The notes under the pieces: generated by a model
Databases searched by the model: none
What the model saw: the letters and a program-made list of their open reading frames with translations, nothing else
What the model was told of the DNA's origin: nothing
Source of the DNA: Fervidobacterium sp.
GTDB taxonomy: Bacteria > Thermotogota > Thermotogae > Thermotogales > Fervidobacteriaceae
Assembly: GCA_003526765.1 (NCBI GenBank)
Contig: DPXZ01000025.1
Coordinates: 1-5,161 of the forward strand
Length of the DNA: 5,161 nucleotides
Direction: 5' to 3'
Part shown: piece by piece, positions 1 to 5,161 of the stretch
Layout of the letters: each line of letters starts with the position of its first letter
Numbering within the stretch: the first letter of the stretch is position 1
Made by a program: the position numbers and the translations under genes

Positions 1-223
1 GCTTTATATGATCGCGTCCACCATGAGGAATTGCAATACCCATGCCAATACCGGTTGAAAATTCTTCTTCACGTTTCAATACAGCTTTCTTAAAGCTCTC
101 CTTATCGGTTAGCTTTCCATCATTGTAGAGTAGTTCGATAAGTTCATCCAAAACTGATTCTTTCGTTTGTCCTTGTAAATCAAAAGTCATTCTTGACGGT
201 GAAAATAGCGTTCTTACATCCAT
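1..223 (-). CDS. fruA: Fructose-type PTS enzyme, N-terminal EIIA domain (partial)
   Basis: Seventy-four codons are visible from an ATG at 223; the rest lies beyond the left edge. The translation begins MDVRTLFSPSRM and runs to a motif near residues 57-68 (TGIGMGIAIPHG). This is the signature of the fructose/mannitol-type PTS EIIA domain. His67 in IPH is the expected phospho-accepting residue, which takes phosphate from HPr and passes it to EIIB. In the family this domain may stand alone or be the first part of a IIA-IIB-IIC fructose permease at the membrane; the visible part cannot tell these apart, and the symbol assumes the fused form. The start lies one base after the fruK stop (TAA-A-ATG), so translation is probably coupled. 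Its only ribosome-binding site is a modest GGTGGG at 229-234, inside the fruK end. The fruK and DeoR-regulator context supports fructose as substrate. Confidence 0.88.
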   Translation of the reverse strand, partial: MDVRTLFSPSRMTFDLQGQTKESVLDELIELLYNDGKLTDKESFKKAVLKREEEFSTGIGMGIAIPHGGRDHIK

Positions 224-224
224 T

Positions 225-1160
225 TTAACCCACCAACCTTTCCAGTTTTATGGTACTGAAGAACTTATCTATTTCTTCTCTCTTCGGAGGTTTAACGCCC
301 TCTTCCAATACTTTCGCCGTTGCACATGCAACCGCTAGTTTGAACATGTCACTGTCGCTCATCTGCTGCGATAATCCAAATGCCAATGCTGCCACCATGG
401 CGTCGCCAGCTCCCGTTGTACTCTTGACGTTTACACTTATTGCTGGTGCAATCATCGAGGAATTCTCTGTTACGAAGATCGAGCCTCTCTCACCCATCGA
501 GACCAAAATTAGCTTTACACCGCTTTTTATAACTCTCTTTGCTGCTCTTACGATGGATGGTATGTCGTCTTCACTTGCATTGAAGATGGAGTTGAACTCA
601 TATATATTGGGTTTAATGACGTCAGGCATTTCCAAGATACCTCTTGCGAGCGCTTTGCTATCTGCGTCAAATATGACGGTTGCACCTTTCCTTTTCAGTA
701 ACCTTATCAACTGACCGTAGAGATCCTCGCTTGCACCAGATGGAAGGCTGCCAGATATTACGAATATGTTTTCGCTATTTGCCAGTGATTCTAATTTTTC
801 AAAGAGTAAGTCGATATCTTTGTCGCTCACTTTGAATCCACTTTGATTGATATCAGTGTAGATCTTCTCAGTTGTTTCCACGATCTTTATATTTGTGCGT
901 GTGACTCCTTCTACAGATATGAAATCGACCGCTATACCCATGTTTTTCAAGTATTCGAAGAACCAATCCTTGTTCTCATTTCCTATGAATCCCATTGCAA
1001 CAGATTCGCCACCCAATACTTTTATGAATTTGGATACGTTGACGCCTTTCCCACCTGCGTCTGTCAACCAAGAGTTACTCCTATTCACCATACCTTTTTG
1101 TAACTTGTCGAGATATATAGTCATGTCTATCGCTGGGTTCAAAGTTATAGTATAGATCAA
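225..1160 (-). CDS. fruK: 1-phosphofructokinase (PfkB/ribokinase family)
   Basis: This 311-residue cytosolic kinase should phosphorylate fructose-1-phosphate with ATP to give fructose-1,6-bisphosphate, the step after PTS import of fructose. Family marks visible: the N-terminal MIYTITLNPAID typical of 1-phosphofructokinase; the first PfkB signature AGGKGVNVSK at residues 35-44; SGSLPSG at 136-142; KPNIYEF at 183-189; SMGERGS at 221-227; and the second signature with GAGD at 250-253, where Asp253 is the expected catalytic base. Length is normal for the family. Tagatose-6-phosphate kinase (LacC) is the closest alternative, but the fructose PTS gene 1 bp downstream favours FruK. The start is TTG (1158-1160). 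It is supported by AGAGGTGGG at 1167-1175 about 6 bases upstream, and by the family N-terminus beginning exactly there; the nearby ATG at 1177-1179 is out of frame. It follows the regulator gene by 25 bp. Confidence 0.95.
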   Translation of the reverse strand: MIYTITLNPAIDMTIYLDKLQKGMVNRSNSWLTDAGGKGVNVSKFIKVLGGESVAMGFIGNENKDWFFEYLKNMGIAVDFISVEGVTRTNIKIVETTEKIYTDINQSGFKVSDKDIDLLFEKLESLANSENIFVISGSLPSGASEDLYGQLIRLLKRKGATVIFDADSKALARGILEMPDVIKPNIYEFNSIFNASEDDIPSIVRAAKRVIKSGVKLILVSMGERGSIFVTENSSMIAPAISVNVKSTTGAGDAMVAALAFGLSQQMSDSDMFKLAVACATAKVLEEGVKPPKREEIDKFFSTIKLERLVG

Positions 1161-1166
1161 CGCAAT

Positions 1167-1175
1167 CCCACCTCT
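1167..1175 (-). promoter_or_regulatory. Ribosome binding site fixing the fruK TTG start
   Basis: The minus strand reads AGAGGTGGG, followed by ATTGCG and then TTG. This spacing fits translation from the TTG. The ATG that overlaps the upstream side of this site is in another frame and has no comparable site before it. Confidence 0.7.
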
Positions 1176-1185
1176 TCATGTTTTT

Positions 1186-1938
1186 TTAAGTTATGATTCT
1201 GACGCCAATTTTCTCGTACTGTACTCTTTCTGATTCTTCGATCCTGTCTGTCACGATGTAGTCTATTGTGTTGACTGGGCAGATGAGTGAAAACGAGACT
1301 TGATCGAACTTAGAACTATCGATGACCAAAAAGATCTCCTTTGCATTTTCCATCATCGCTCTCTTTGTTGCGGCTTCGATGACATTTGGAGTTGTAACAC
1401 CAAATCTCAACGACACGCCATTAGCTCCTATGAATGCCTTGTCAACCCGAAATTGACGAAGAGTACCTTGCGCAATATCACCTACGAGTGCTTGCGTTCT
1501 TGTTCTAAGTAGTCCGCCTGTCACGATGACTTCAAAATTGGAATTATTCGAGAGCTCGTATGCGATATTCAGGGAATTTGTGATTATTGTTACATTCTTT
1601 GCTGTGATATTTGGCACGATGTATTTTGTCGTTGTACCTGAATCGAGGATAATTGTGTCACCATCTTTGATGAAGCTTGCCGCAAGTTTTCCTATGTGCT
1701 CTTTTTCCTTTGCGTACTTGTCTTCTTTTTCAGCAAAAGATGGCTCAAATGAGGTTACAAAGTTGTCAACTGCGCCACCATGTGTTCTCTTTATCATTCC
1801 AATGGTTTCCAAATCGGCAAGGTCTCTTCTAATTGTGGATTCAGATACACCAAACTGCTTAGCAAGTTCTGAAACCCTTACGCTCTTTCCGTTCTTTATC
1901 ATTTCAGTTATCTTACTTTTCCTTTCTTCTGCAAACAT
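1186..1938 (-). CDS. DeoR-family transcriptional regulator of the fru operon
   Basis: This 250-residue protein is a probable sugar-phosphate-responsive repressor, FruR-like by context. Residues about 5-57 form the DeoR winged helix-turn-helix: the recognition-helix region is VSESTIRRDLADLE (31-44) and the wing is near KRTHGGAV (50-57). Residues about 75-233 form the DeoR C-terminal effector domain, which resembles ribose-5-phosphate isomerase. It has DSGTTT (99-104), TNS (120-122), VTGG (139-142), GANG (171-174) and DSSKF (207-211), all normal family marks. Length matches the family. I chose ATG at 1936-1938 over the in-frame GTG at 1945-1947 because the GTG lies inside the Shine-Dalgarno sequence AGGTGAG, and the family usually begins MxxEER near the first helix. 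It is the first gene of the operon, so it is likely autoregulated through the repeats in its leader. The effector (fructose-1-phosphate is typical) is inferred. Confidence 0.93.
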   Translation of the reverse strand: MFAEERKSKITEMIKNGKSVRVSELAKQFGVSESTIRRDLADLETIGMIKRTHGGAVDNFVTSFEPSFAEKEDKYAKEKEHIGKLAASFIKDGDTIILDSGTTTKYIVPNITAKNVTIITNSLNIAYELSNNSNFEVIVTGGLLRTRTQALVGDIAQGTLRQFRVDKAFIGANGVSLRFGVTTPNVIEAATKRAMMENAKEIFLVIDSSKFDQVSFSLICPVNTIDYIVTDRIEESERVQYEKIGVRIIT

Positions 1939-1942
1939 ACAT

Positions 1943-1949
1943 CTCACCT
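1943..1949 (-). promoter_or_regulatory. Ribosome binding site for the DeoR-family regulator
   Basis: The minus strand reads AGGTGAG, then four bases, then ATG at 1938. It matches the GGTGA part of the anti-16S complement, for which a short spacing is normal. It contains the alternative GTG start, which argues against that start being used. Confidence 0.65.
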
Positions 1950-1964
1950 ACCGATTTTTGCTCT

Positions 1965-2012
1965 ATTGTGTTTCATTGTGTGAATGATTATTCTCATTTG
2001 TGCGCATTTATG
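1965..2012. repeat. Two 10-bp-spaced pairs of ATTGTG-like motifs, candidate regulator operators
   Basis: On the plus strand ATTGTG occurs at 1965-1970 and 1975-1980, ATTTGTG at 1996-2002 and ATTTATG at 2006-2012. The final G of each falls at 1970, 1980, 2002 and 2012, so intervals are 10, 22 and 10 bp and all copies face one side of the helix. Between the pairs is a small inverted repeat, AATGA (1983-1987) and TCATT (1994-1998). The block lies between the predicted transcription start and the regulator's start codon, a position where a bound repressor would block the operon. DeoR-family proteins commonly use repeated short sites; assigning these to this regulator is inference. Confidence 0.5.
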
Positions 2013-2021
2013 ATTGATTGT

Positions 2022-2050
2022 ATTATAGAACTTTCAAACTTGTTTGTCAA
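2022..2050 (-). promoter_or_regulatory. Consensus sigma-70-type promoter of the fru operon
   Basis: The minus strand reads TTGACA (2045-2050), a 17-bp spacer, and TATAAT (2022-2027). Both hexamers are exact and the spacing is optimal. The predicted start is near 2015, giving a leader of about 77 bases before the regulator's ATG. Such a strong core promoter suggests that the operon is held down by a repressor rather than driven by an activator. Confidence 0.88.
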
Positions 2051-2090
2051 GAAATTTCTAGAAATATTATGAAATATTCCAAAATATGTG
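2051..2090. repeat. AT-rich decamer repeats phased at 10 bp upstream of the fru -35
   Basis: On the plus strand four consecutive decamers begin at 2051, 2061, 2071 and 2081: GAAATTTCTA, GAAATATTAT, GAAATATTCC and AAAATATGTG. They abut the fru -35 directly. Their position and helical phasing resemble an UP element or an intrinsically curved segment. ATTTCTAGAAAT at 2054-2065 within them is a perfect 12-bp palindrome and could instead be a protein-binding site. Confidence 0.45.
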
Positions 2091-2151
2091 TAAATACAGG
2101 TACTTTGACAACATGACATATTTGAATATTTTTATACTTGGGGTTGTGCAT

Positions 2152-2180
2152 TTGACAAGAGTAAAATGAGAACATATGAG
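2152..2180 (+). promoter_or_regulatory. Possible upstream promoter for the acetamidase gene
   Basis: TTGACA at 2152-2157 is exact and is followed after 17 bp by TATGAG (2175-2180), a 4/6 match to the -10 consensus. It would lie upstream of the better extended -10 promoter and act in tandem with it. Support is from sequence match alone. Confidence 0.35.
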
Positions 2181-2192
2181 CATTGCATATTT

Positions 2193-2222
2193 TTCATCTT
2201 TGTCTGAGATATGTGCTATAAT
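2193..2222 (+). promoter_or_regulatory. Extended -10 promoter for the acetamidase gene
   Basis: TATAAT at 2217-2222 is exact and is preceded by TG at 2214-2215, giving the extended -10 form TGnTATAAT. The best -35 is weak: TTCATC at 2193-2198, 3/6 matches, 18-bp spacer. An extended -10 can compensate for this. Transcription would start near 2229, leaving a leader of about 30 bases. Confidence 0.65.
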
Positions 2223-2244
2223 TTTATGATGATTGTATTTGACG

Positions 2245-2250
2245 AGGAGG
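2245..2250 (+). promoter_or_regulatory. Ribosome binding site deciding the acetamidase start
   Basis: AGGAGG lies 8 bases before ATG at 2259-2261. It selects this start over the in-frame ATG at 2211, which overlaps the -10 region and would therefore precede the predicted transcription start. Confidence 0.85.
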
Positions 2251-2258
2251 GGATTAGA

Positions 2259-3164
2259 ATGAAAGTGATTCCTGGTGACAAGGTTATATATACATTCAAG
2301 CACGATATGGACTATGTTGATAAGGTGTCAGTGGGCGAGAGGTTCAAAGTTGTAACGAATGATTGTTGGTTTCAACAGATAAAAAGTGAGAATCAAGCGA
2401 TTGAACAGATCGATTTCAATGTTGTGAATCCAGCAACAGGTCCGATATATGTGGAAGGTGCAGAACCAGGTGACGTACTTAAGGTTAAGATCATAGATAT
2501 TGCTGTTGCAGACTATGGCTCTGCAGCAGTAATTCCAAACGAGGGACTACTTGGTGATAAGGTGACTAAGCCTGTTGTTAAGATCATAAGGGTCGAAGAA
2601 GATTATGCCATTTTCAATGGGATGAAGTTATCGATCGACCCTATGATTGGTGTCATTGGTGTTGCACCTGCTTTGGAAGATGGTGAATGGCCAACTGGTA
2701 GTCCTTGGCACCATGGTGGAAATATGGATACAACAGATATTAAAATAGGCTCAACTTTGTATTTTCCCGTAAATCAACGCGGAGCATTACTTGCCCTCGG
2801 TGATTGTCATGCACGCATGGGTGATGGTGAGGTGTGTGTGACAGGATTGGAAATAGGAGCTGAAGTTACGCTCGAAGTGGATGTGATAAAGCATAAGTCG
2901 ATTACATGGCCAATTGTAGAGACAGATGAGTATGTGATGATAATTGCATCTGGAGATAGTTTGGAAAAGGCTTCGTATGAAGCGACTAGCCAAGCTGTTG
3001 AGTATCTGAAGAGTGGACTAAAGATGAGCTGGGAGGATGCATATATGCTTGCCAGCTTGGTTGTTGATTTGAAGATATCGCAGCTTGTTGATCCTAAGGT
3101 GACCGTACGAGCAGCCATACCGAAATACGTTTTGCCAATAAACAAGTTAATGGAAGCACTTTGA
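2259..3164 (+). CDS. Acetamidase/formamidase family protein
   Basis: This 301-residue protein belongs to the FmdA/AmdA family, cytosolic metal-dependent hydrolases that split short amides such as formamide or acetamide into the acid and ammonia. Visible family features: NPATGPIYVEGAEPGDVLKV at residues 57-76, where the acidic and glycine-rich turn follows a conserved NP; SPWHHGGNMD at 148-157; GDCHARMGDGEV at 181-192, the best-conserved motif with candidate metal or catalytic residues Asp182, His184 and Glu191; and the C-terminal VDLKISQLVDPKVTVRAAIPK region (269-289). No signal peptide or membrane segment is seen. Length is normal for the short bacterial members, which are smaller than the roughly 400-residue fungal and actinobacterial amidases. 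It stands alone between its own promoter and a terminator. The true substrate cannot be read from sequence; family members annotated this way are often uncharacterised. Confidence 0.9.
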   Translation: MKVIPGDKVIYTFKHDMDYVDKVSVGERFKVVTNDCWFQQIKSENQAIEQIDFNVVNPATGPIYVEGAEPGDVLKVKIIDIAVADYGSAAVIPNEGLLGDKVTKPVVKIIRVEEDYAIFNGMKLSIDPMIGVIGVAPALEDGEWPTGSPWHHGGNMDTTDIKIGSTLYFPVNQRGALLALGDCHARMGDGEVCVTGLEIGAEVTLEVDVIKHKSITWPIVETDEYVMIIASGDSLEKASYEATSQAVEYLKSGLKMSWEDAYMLASLVVDLKISQLVDPKVTVRAAIPKYVLPINKLMEAL

Positions 3165-3189
3165 AAGGTGAAAAAGTAGAAGATAAAGA

Positions 3190-3221
3190 AAGGTGGGCGA
3201 AAATGCCCACCTTCTTTTTTT
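3190..3221 (+). terminator. Rho-independent terminator after the acetamidase gene, possibly bidirectional
   Basis: AAGGTGGGC (3190-3198) pairs perfectly with GCCCACCTT (3205-3213) around a 6-base loop. A run of seven T follows at 3215-3221. In the other direction the stem is followed on the minus strand by TTTCTTT, a weaker T tract, so the same hairpin may also end the convergent oxidoreductase transcript whose last stop codon is at 3235-3237. No other hairpin is seen in this 70-bp gap. Confidence 0.9.
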
Positions 3222-3234
3222 GATACGAATTGAG

Positions 3235-4062
3235 TTATTTTAAATTTCTGTATGCTACTGGTGTTTTGTCTGTCTTGTACGGTGCAAGTTGTTCTTCAAA
3301 AATTGGCTTGTTGGGATTTTTGTATATTACACCAAGCGCCAATTTTGATGTGTCTGTTGCGATCTTGAATGCTTGTTGCCTGTCGGTTGGATCGTAATTG
3401 TCTGGTAGTATGTATGTGTTGTCTCTGTACCACTGGTATGTGTTGACCTTGTTGAATGTGACACATGGCTGCAGTATGTCGATGAGTGCATAACCTTTGT
3501 GGTTTATGGCCATCTTTATGAGTTCTACGGTCAAGTTGAAGTTTCCCGAGAAGGTTCTTGCTACAAAGGATGCATCGAGCGCAACGGCGACTGCTATTGG
3601 ATTGAATGGATCTACGTAGACTCCATCAAACTGGAGTGACGTAACCTGGCCACGTGCCGTTGTCGGTGATGCTTGACCTTTTGTAAGTCCGTATATCTGG
3701 TTGTCGTGAACGATATTCGTTATATCAGGATTTTTTCGAATAGTGTGAATGAAGTGGTTGCCCCCTTCTCCGTAAGTGCATCCATCACCGCTCTCTGCAA
3801 TTACTGTGAGCTCTGGATTTACCATCTTTATTGCCACAGCTGCTGGTAGTGACCTTCCATGCAGTCCATTGAACATGTTAACTTTTACGTATTGTGGCAT
3901 CTTTGCAGCTTGTCCGATACCGGATACGAGTACTACTCTATGTGGCTCTAGTTCAAGTTGAGCCAATGCTGTTTTCAATTCGTTTATGATTCCAAAGTTA
4001 CCACAGCCAGGGCACCAAGCGATGTCTGCATCAGGTATATCATACAATTTTGTCTCAAACAT
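3235..4062 (-). CDS. korB: 2-oxoacid:ferredoxin oxidoreductase, beta subunit
   Basis: This 275-residue subunit binds thiamine diphosphate and an iron-sulfur cluster. With the alpha subunit it decarboxylates a 2-oxoacid to the acyl-CoA and reduces ferredoxin. WCPGCG at residues 16-21 supplies Cys17 and Cys20, the first two cluster ligands; Cys200 (ILQPC) matches the usual last one. The position of the usual third ligand in related enzymes (SGIGC) is SGIGQ here, with Gln51, while an extra Cys95 follows the thiamine motif. That motif runs from GDG (92-94) to [12 protein letters not shown] (119-130), with Asp93 and Asn121 as the expected magnesium ligands. Length is normal. The ATG at 4062 has AGGAGGT 8 bases upstream and lies 1 bp after the alpha stop. 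The family resembles 2-oxoglutarate enzymes, but the preferred 2-oxoacid (2-oxoglutarate, pyruvate or branched-chain) cannot be fixed; the symbol is by family. Confidence 0.92.
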   Translation of the reverse strand: MFETKLYDIPDADIAWCPGCGNFGIINELKTALAQLELEPHRVVLVSGIGQAAKMPQYVKVNMFNGLHGRSLPAAVAIKMVNPELTVIAESGDGCTYGEGGNHFIHTIRKNPDITNIVHDNQIYGLTKGQASPTTARGQVTSLQFDGVYVDPFNPIAVAVALDASFVARTFSGNFNLTVELIKMAINHKGYALIDILQPCVTFNKVNTYQWYRDNTYILPDNYDPTDRQQAFKIATDTSKLALGVIYKNPNKPIFEEQLAPYKTDKTPVAYRNLK

Positions 4063-4063
4063 C

Positions 4064-5161
4064 TTATTTCACCTCCTGAGAAAGGGCTTCCACAATCTCT
4101 TCAACTGAAAATTCTGAACCATCGTATTTTAGAATTCTATTGGATGTGTCAATTCCAAATGTCAATTTGACAAGGTCAGCAAAATGGCCTCTTGCGTTTT
4201 GCTCTAAGAAGAGTACTTTCTTTGCTTTCTCAAAATACTCTTTTGCAATCCGTGGAACTGGATAGACTTGAGAGAAGTGAAGTAGCGCAATTTTATCGTT
4301 CCCCAATCTTTCCAGTGCTTCTTTTATGTTCTCTTGCGTCGAGCCCCATGCAACGACCAAGTATTCGTAATCTGGATTACCGTAGAACGTTGGTGGCACA
4401 AAATCTTGAGATATGAGCTTTTCTTTTCTCAATCTCTTTTCTACCATTTGCTTTCTTACCTGTGCACTTTCCGTGATGTGGCCATATTCGTCGTGTTCGT
4501 CGCTGTCAACTCTCACTACGCCTGTACCGTATCCCGGTATGCCTCTGGGTGATACACCATCTTCTGTGATTTCGTATCTCCTGTAGTTTTCATCTGTCTT
4601 TACTATGTATCTTTCAACGTTTACTGGTTGCATTTCTTCTACGTTGTAGAACGAGTCAAGGAAGTACTGGTCAGTTAATACAAATACTGGCACTTGGTAT
4701 TTGTCCGCTACGTTGAATGCCCTTGCAGCTAATTGATAGGCCTCTTGCAGATTTCCAGGTGCGTATATGATTCTCGGGAAATCGCCGTGACCTGCATAGA
4801 GTACTAAGTTCAAGTCTCCTTGCTCAGTTCTCGTCGGCAATCCCGTCGCTGGTCCTGGTCGTTGTCCAAGGTGTACAACGATCGGCGTTTCTATCATTCC
4901 AGATAAGCTTATCGCTTCTGTCATAAGGGCAAATCCACCACCAGATGTGGAAACCATAGCCCTTGCACCCGCATACCAAGCGGCAATTGCCATGTTTGCA
5001 GCAGCTATTTCATCTTCAGCTTGATCTATGAGTATTCCGTATTTGTTTGAAAGTCTCGAAAGTTCGGTAAAGACCGATGTTGCAGGTGACATGGGGTAGG
5101 AAGAGATGAAATTACATCCCCCAGCAATTGCACCTCTTGCGACTGCTTCAGCACCATTCAT
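4064..5161 (-). CDS. korA: 2-oxoacid:ferredoxin oxidoreductase, alpha subunit (5' end cut by window)
   Basis: The visible 365 codons carry the pyrimidine-binding and C-terminal (CoA-side) domains of the alpha subunit. Numbering from the window edge: [15 protein letters not shown] (2-16) and YPMSP (22-26), the family's YPITP-type motif near the active site; Glu49-Asp50-Glu51 in [17 protein letters not shown] (72-80); [12 protein letters not shown] (99-110), the conserved substrate-side loop; [13 protein letters not shown] (219-231), typical of the 2-oxoglutarate-type enzymes; and a domain with VVAWGS (269-274) and [13 protein letters not shown] (318-330). It pairs with the beta gene 1 bp downstream. 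A Met codon falls exactly at the edge, but it need not be the start. In many relatives this NGxEA segment follows an N-terminal gamma domain of about 190 residues, so a gamma-alpha fusion upstream is possible. No ferredoxin-like delta subunit is visible. Confidence 0.9.
   Translation of the reverse strand: MNGAEAVARGAIAGGCNFISSYPMSPATSVFTELSRLSNKYGILIDQAEDEIAAANMAIAAWYAGARAMVSTSGGGFALMTEAISLSGMIETPIVVHLGQRPGPATGLPTRTEQGDLNLVLYAGHGDFPRIIYAPGNLQEAYQLAARAFNVADKYQVPVFVLTDQYFLDSFYNVEEMQPVNVERYIVKTDENYRRYEITEDGVSPRGIPGYGTGVVRVDSDEHDEYGHITESAQVRKQMVEKRLRKEKLISQDFVPPTFYGNPDYEYLVVAWGSTQENIKEALERLGNDKIALLHFSQVYPVPRIAKEYFEKAKKVLFLEQNARGHFADLVKLTFGIDTSNRILKYDGSEFSVEEIVEALSQEVK
4071..4077 (-). promoter_or_regulatory. 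Strong ribosome binding site for korB inside the korA end
   Basis: The minus strand reads AGGAGGTGA just before the alpha-subunit stop codon, in the codons for its last residues SQEVK. With the TAA-G-ATG junction this points to translational coupling and matched amounts of the two subunits. Confidence 0.85.

Larger units (their letters stand above)
1939..2258. other. Divergent intergenic control region (fru operon / acetamidase)
   Basis: This 320-bp AT-rich stretch holds no supportable gene. From left to right it contains: the fru leader with repeated ATTGTG-like motifs (1965-2012); the fru promoter on the minus strand (2022-2050); four decamers rich in A and T, repeating every 10 bp (2051-2090); a stretch with no recognised signal apart from an isolated TTGACA (2105-2110); and the acetamidase promoter and ribosome-binding site on the plus strand (2152-2250). 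No hairpin terminator or clear riboswitch is visible. Confidence 0.8.

Noticed and set aside
250..714. Open frame of 154 codons on the plus strand opposite fruK
   Set aside because: It is the antisense shadow of a well-supported kinase gene and has no recognisable domain.
1945..1947. GTG as start of the DeoR-family regulator
   Set aside because: It lies within the ribosome-binding sequence used by ATG at 1936-1938 and would add three residues not typical of the family.
1526..1987. Open frame of 153 codons on the plus strand opposite the DeoR-family gene
   Set aside because: Antisense shadow. Its hydrophobic look comes from the reverse complement of charged and polar codons in the real gene.
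2105..2110. Plus-strand TTGACA as another -35 element
   Set aside because: No acceptable -10 lies 16-18 bp downstream; the nearest TATACT (2133-2138) is 22 bp away.
2174..2190. Inverted repeat ATATG / CATAT upstream of the acetamidase gene
   Set aside because: It has only 5-bp arms with a 7-base loop in AT-rich DNA, which is expected by chance.
2211..2213. ATG at 2211 as start of the acetamidase
   Set aside because: It lies within the extended -10 promoter, upstream of the predicted transcript start, and the added 16 residues do not match the family N-terminus.
2067..2303. Open frame of 78 codons on the minus strand across the intergenic region and the acetamidase start
   Set aside because: It overlaps both acetamidase promoters, its ribosome-binding site and the 5' end of its gene on the opposite strand. 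Its translation resembles no family I know.
1..5161. Mobile elements, CRISPR arrays, tRNA or rRNA genes, toxin-antitoxin or defence systems
   Set aside because: No repeat-spacer pattern, transposase, cloverleaf-like segment or small paired genes were seen. All long coding regions are explained by known metabolic families.

Overview
The window reads as ordinary bacterial chromosome, probably from a thermophilic anaerobe of the Thermotogales (Fervidobacterium/Thermosipho-like). This placement is an inference from three things: moderately AT-rich DNA with dense, tightly coupled genes; a ferredoxin-linked 2-oxoacid oxidoreductase; and an acetamidase next to a fructose phosphotransferase operon. 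No rRNA or other marker gene is present to confirm it.

Layout. (1) Positions 1-1938, minus strand: a fructose-uptake operon read right to left. It has a DeoR-family sugar regulator (1186-1938), 1-phosphofructokinase (225-1160, TTG start) and the first 74 codons of a fructose-type PTS enzyme with its IIA domain first (1-223, running off the window). The gaps are 25 bp and 1 bp, so this looks like one transcript. (2) Positions 1939-2258: a 320-bp divergent control region. On the minus strand it holds a perfect-consensus sigma-70-type promoter (TTGACA-17-TATAAT) for the fru operon. AT-rich decamers repeat every 10 bp just upstream of the -35. Two 10-bp-spaced pairs of an ATTGTG-like motif lie in the leader and are probable regulator sites. 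On the plus strand it holds an extended -10 promoter for the next gene. (3) Positions 2259-3164, plus strand: a single-gene acetamidase/formamidase. (4) Positions 3165-3234: a convergent gap with a strong GC hairpin and T-run terminator. (5) Positions 3235-5161, minus strand: the beta subunit and most of the alpha subunit of a 2-oxoacid:ferredoxin oxidoreductase, 1 bp apart, with the alpha 5' end beyond the right edge.

How they work together. The PTS enzyme would import fructose as fructose-1-phosphate, FruK would convert it to fructose-1,6-bisphosphate for glycolysis, and the DeoR regulator would sense a sugar phosphate and control its own operon. The oxidoreductase couples oxidative decarboxylation of a 2-oxoacid to ferredoxin reduction, which fits fermentative metabolism. 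The acetamidase releases ammonia from small amides and has no obvious pathway link to its neighbours.

I looked for an undescribed system and do not see one. The points most worth checking are the phased repeats around the fru promoter and a cysteine-to-glutamine change at a usual cluster-ligand position in the beta subunit.
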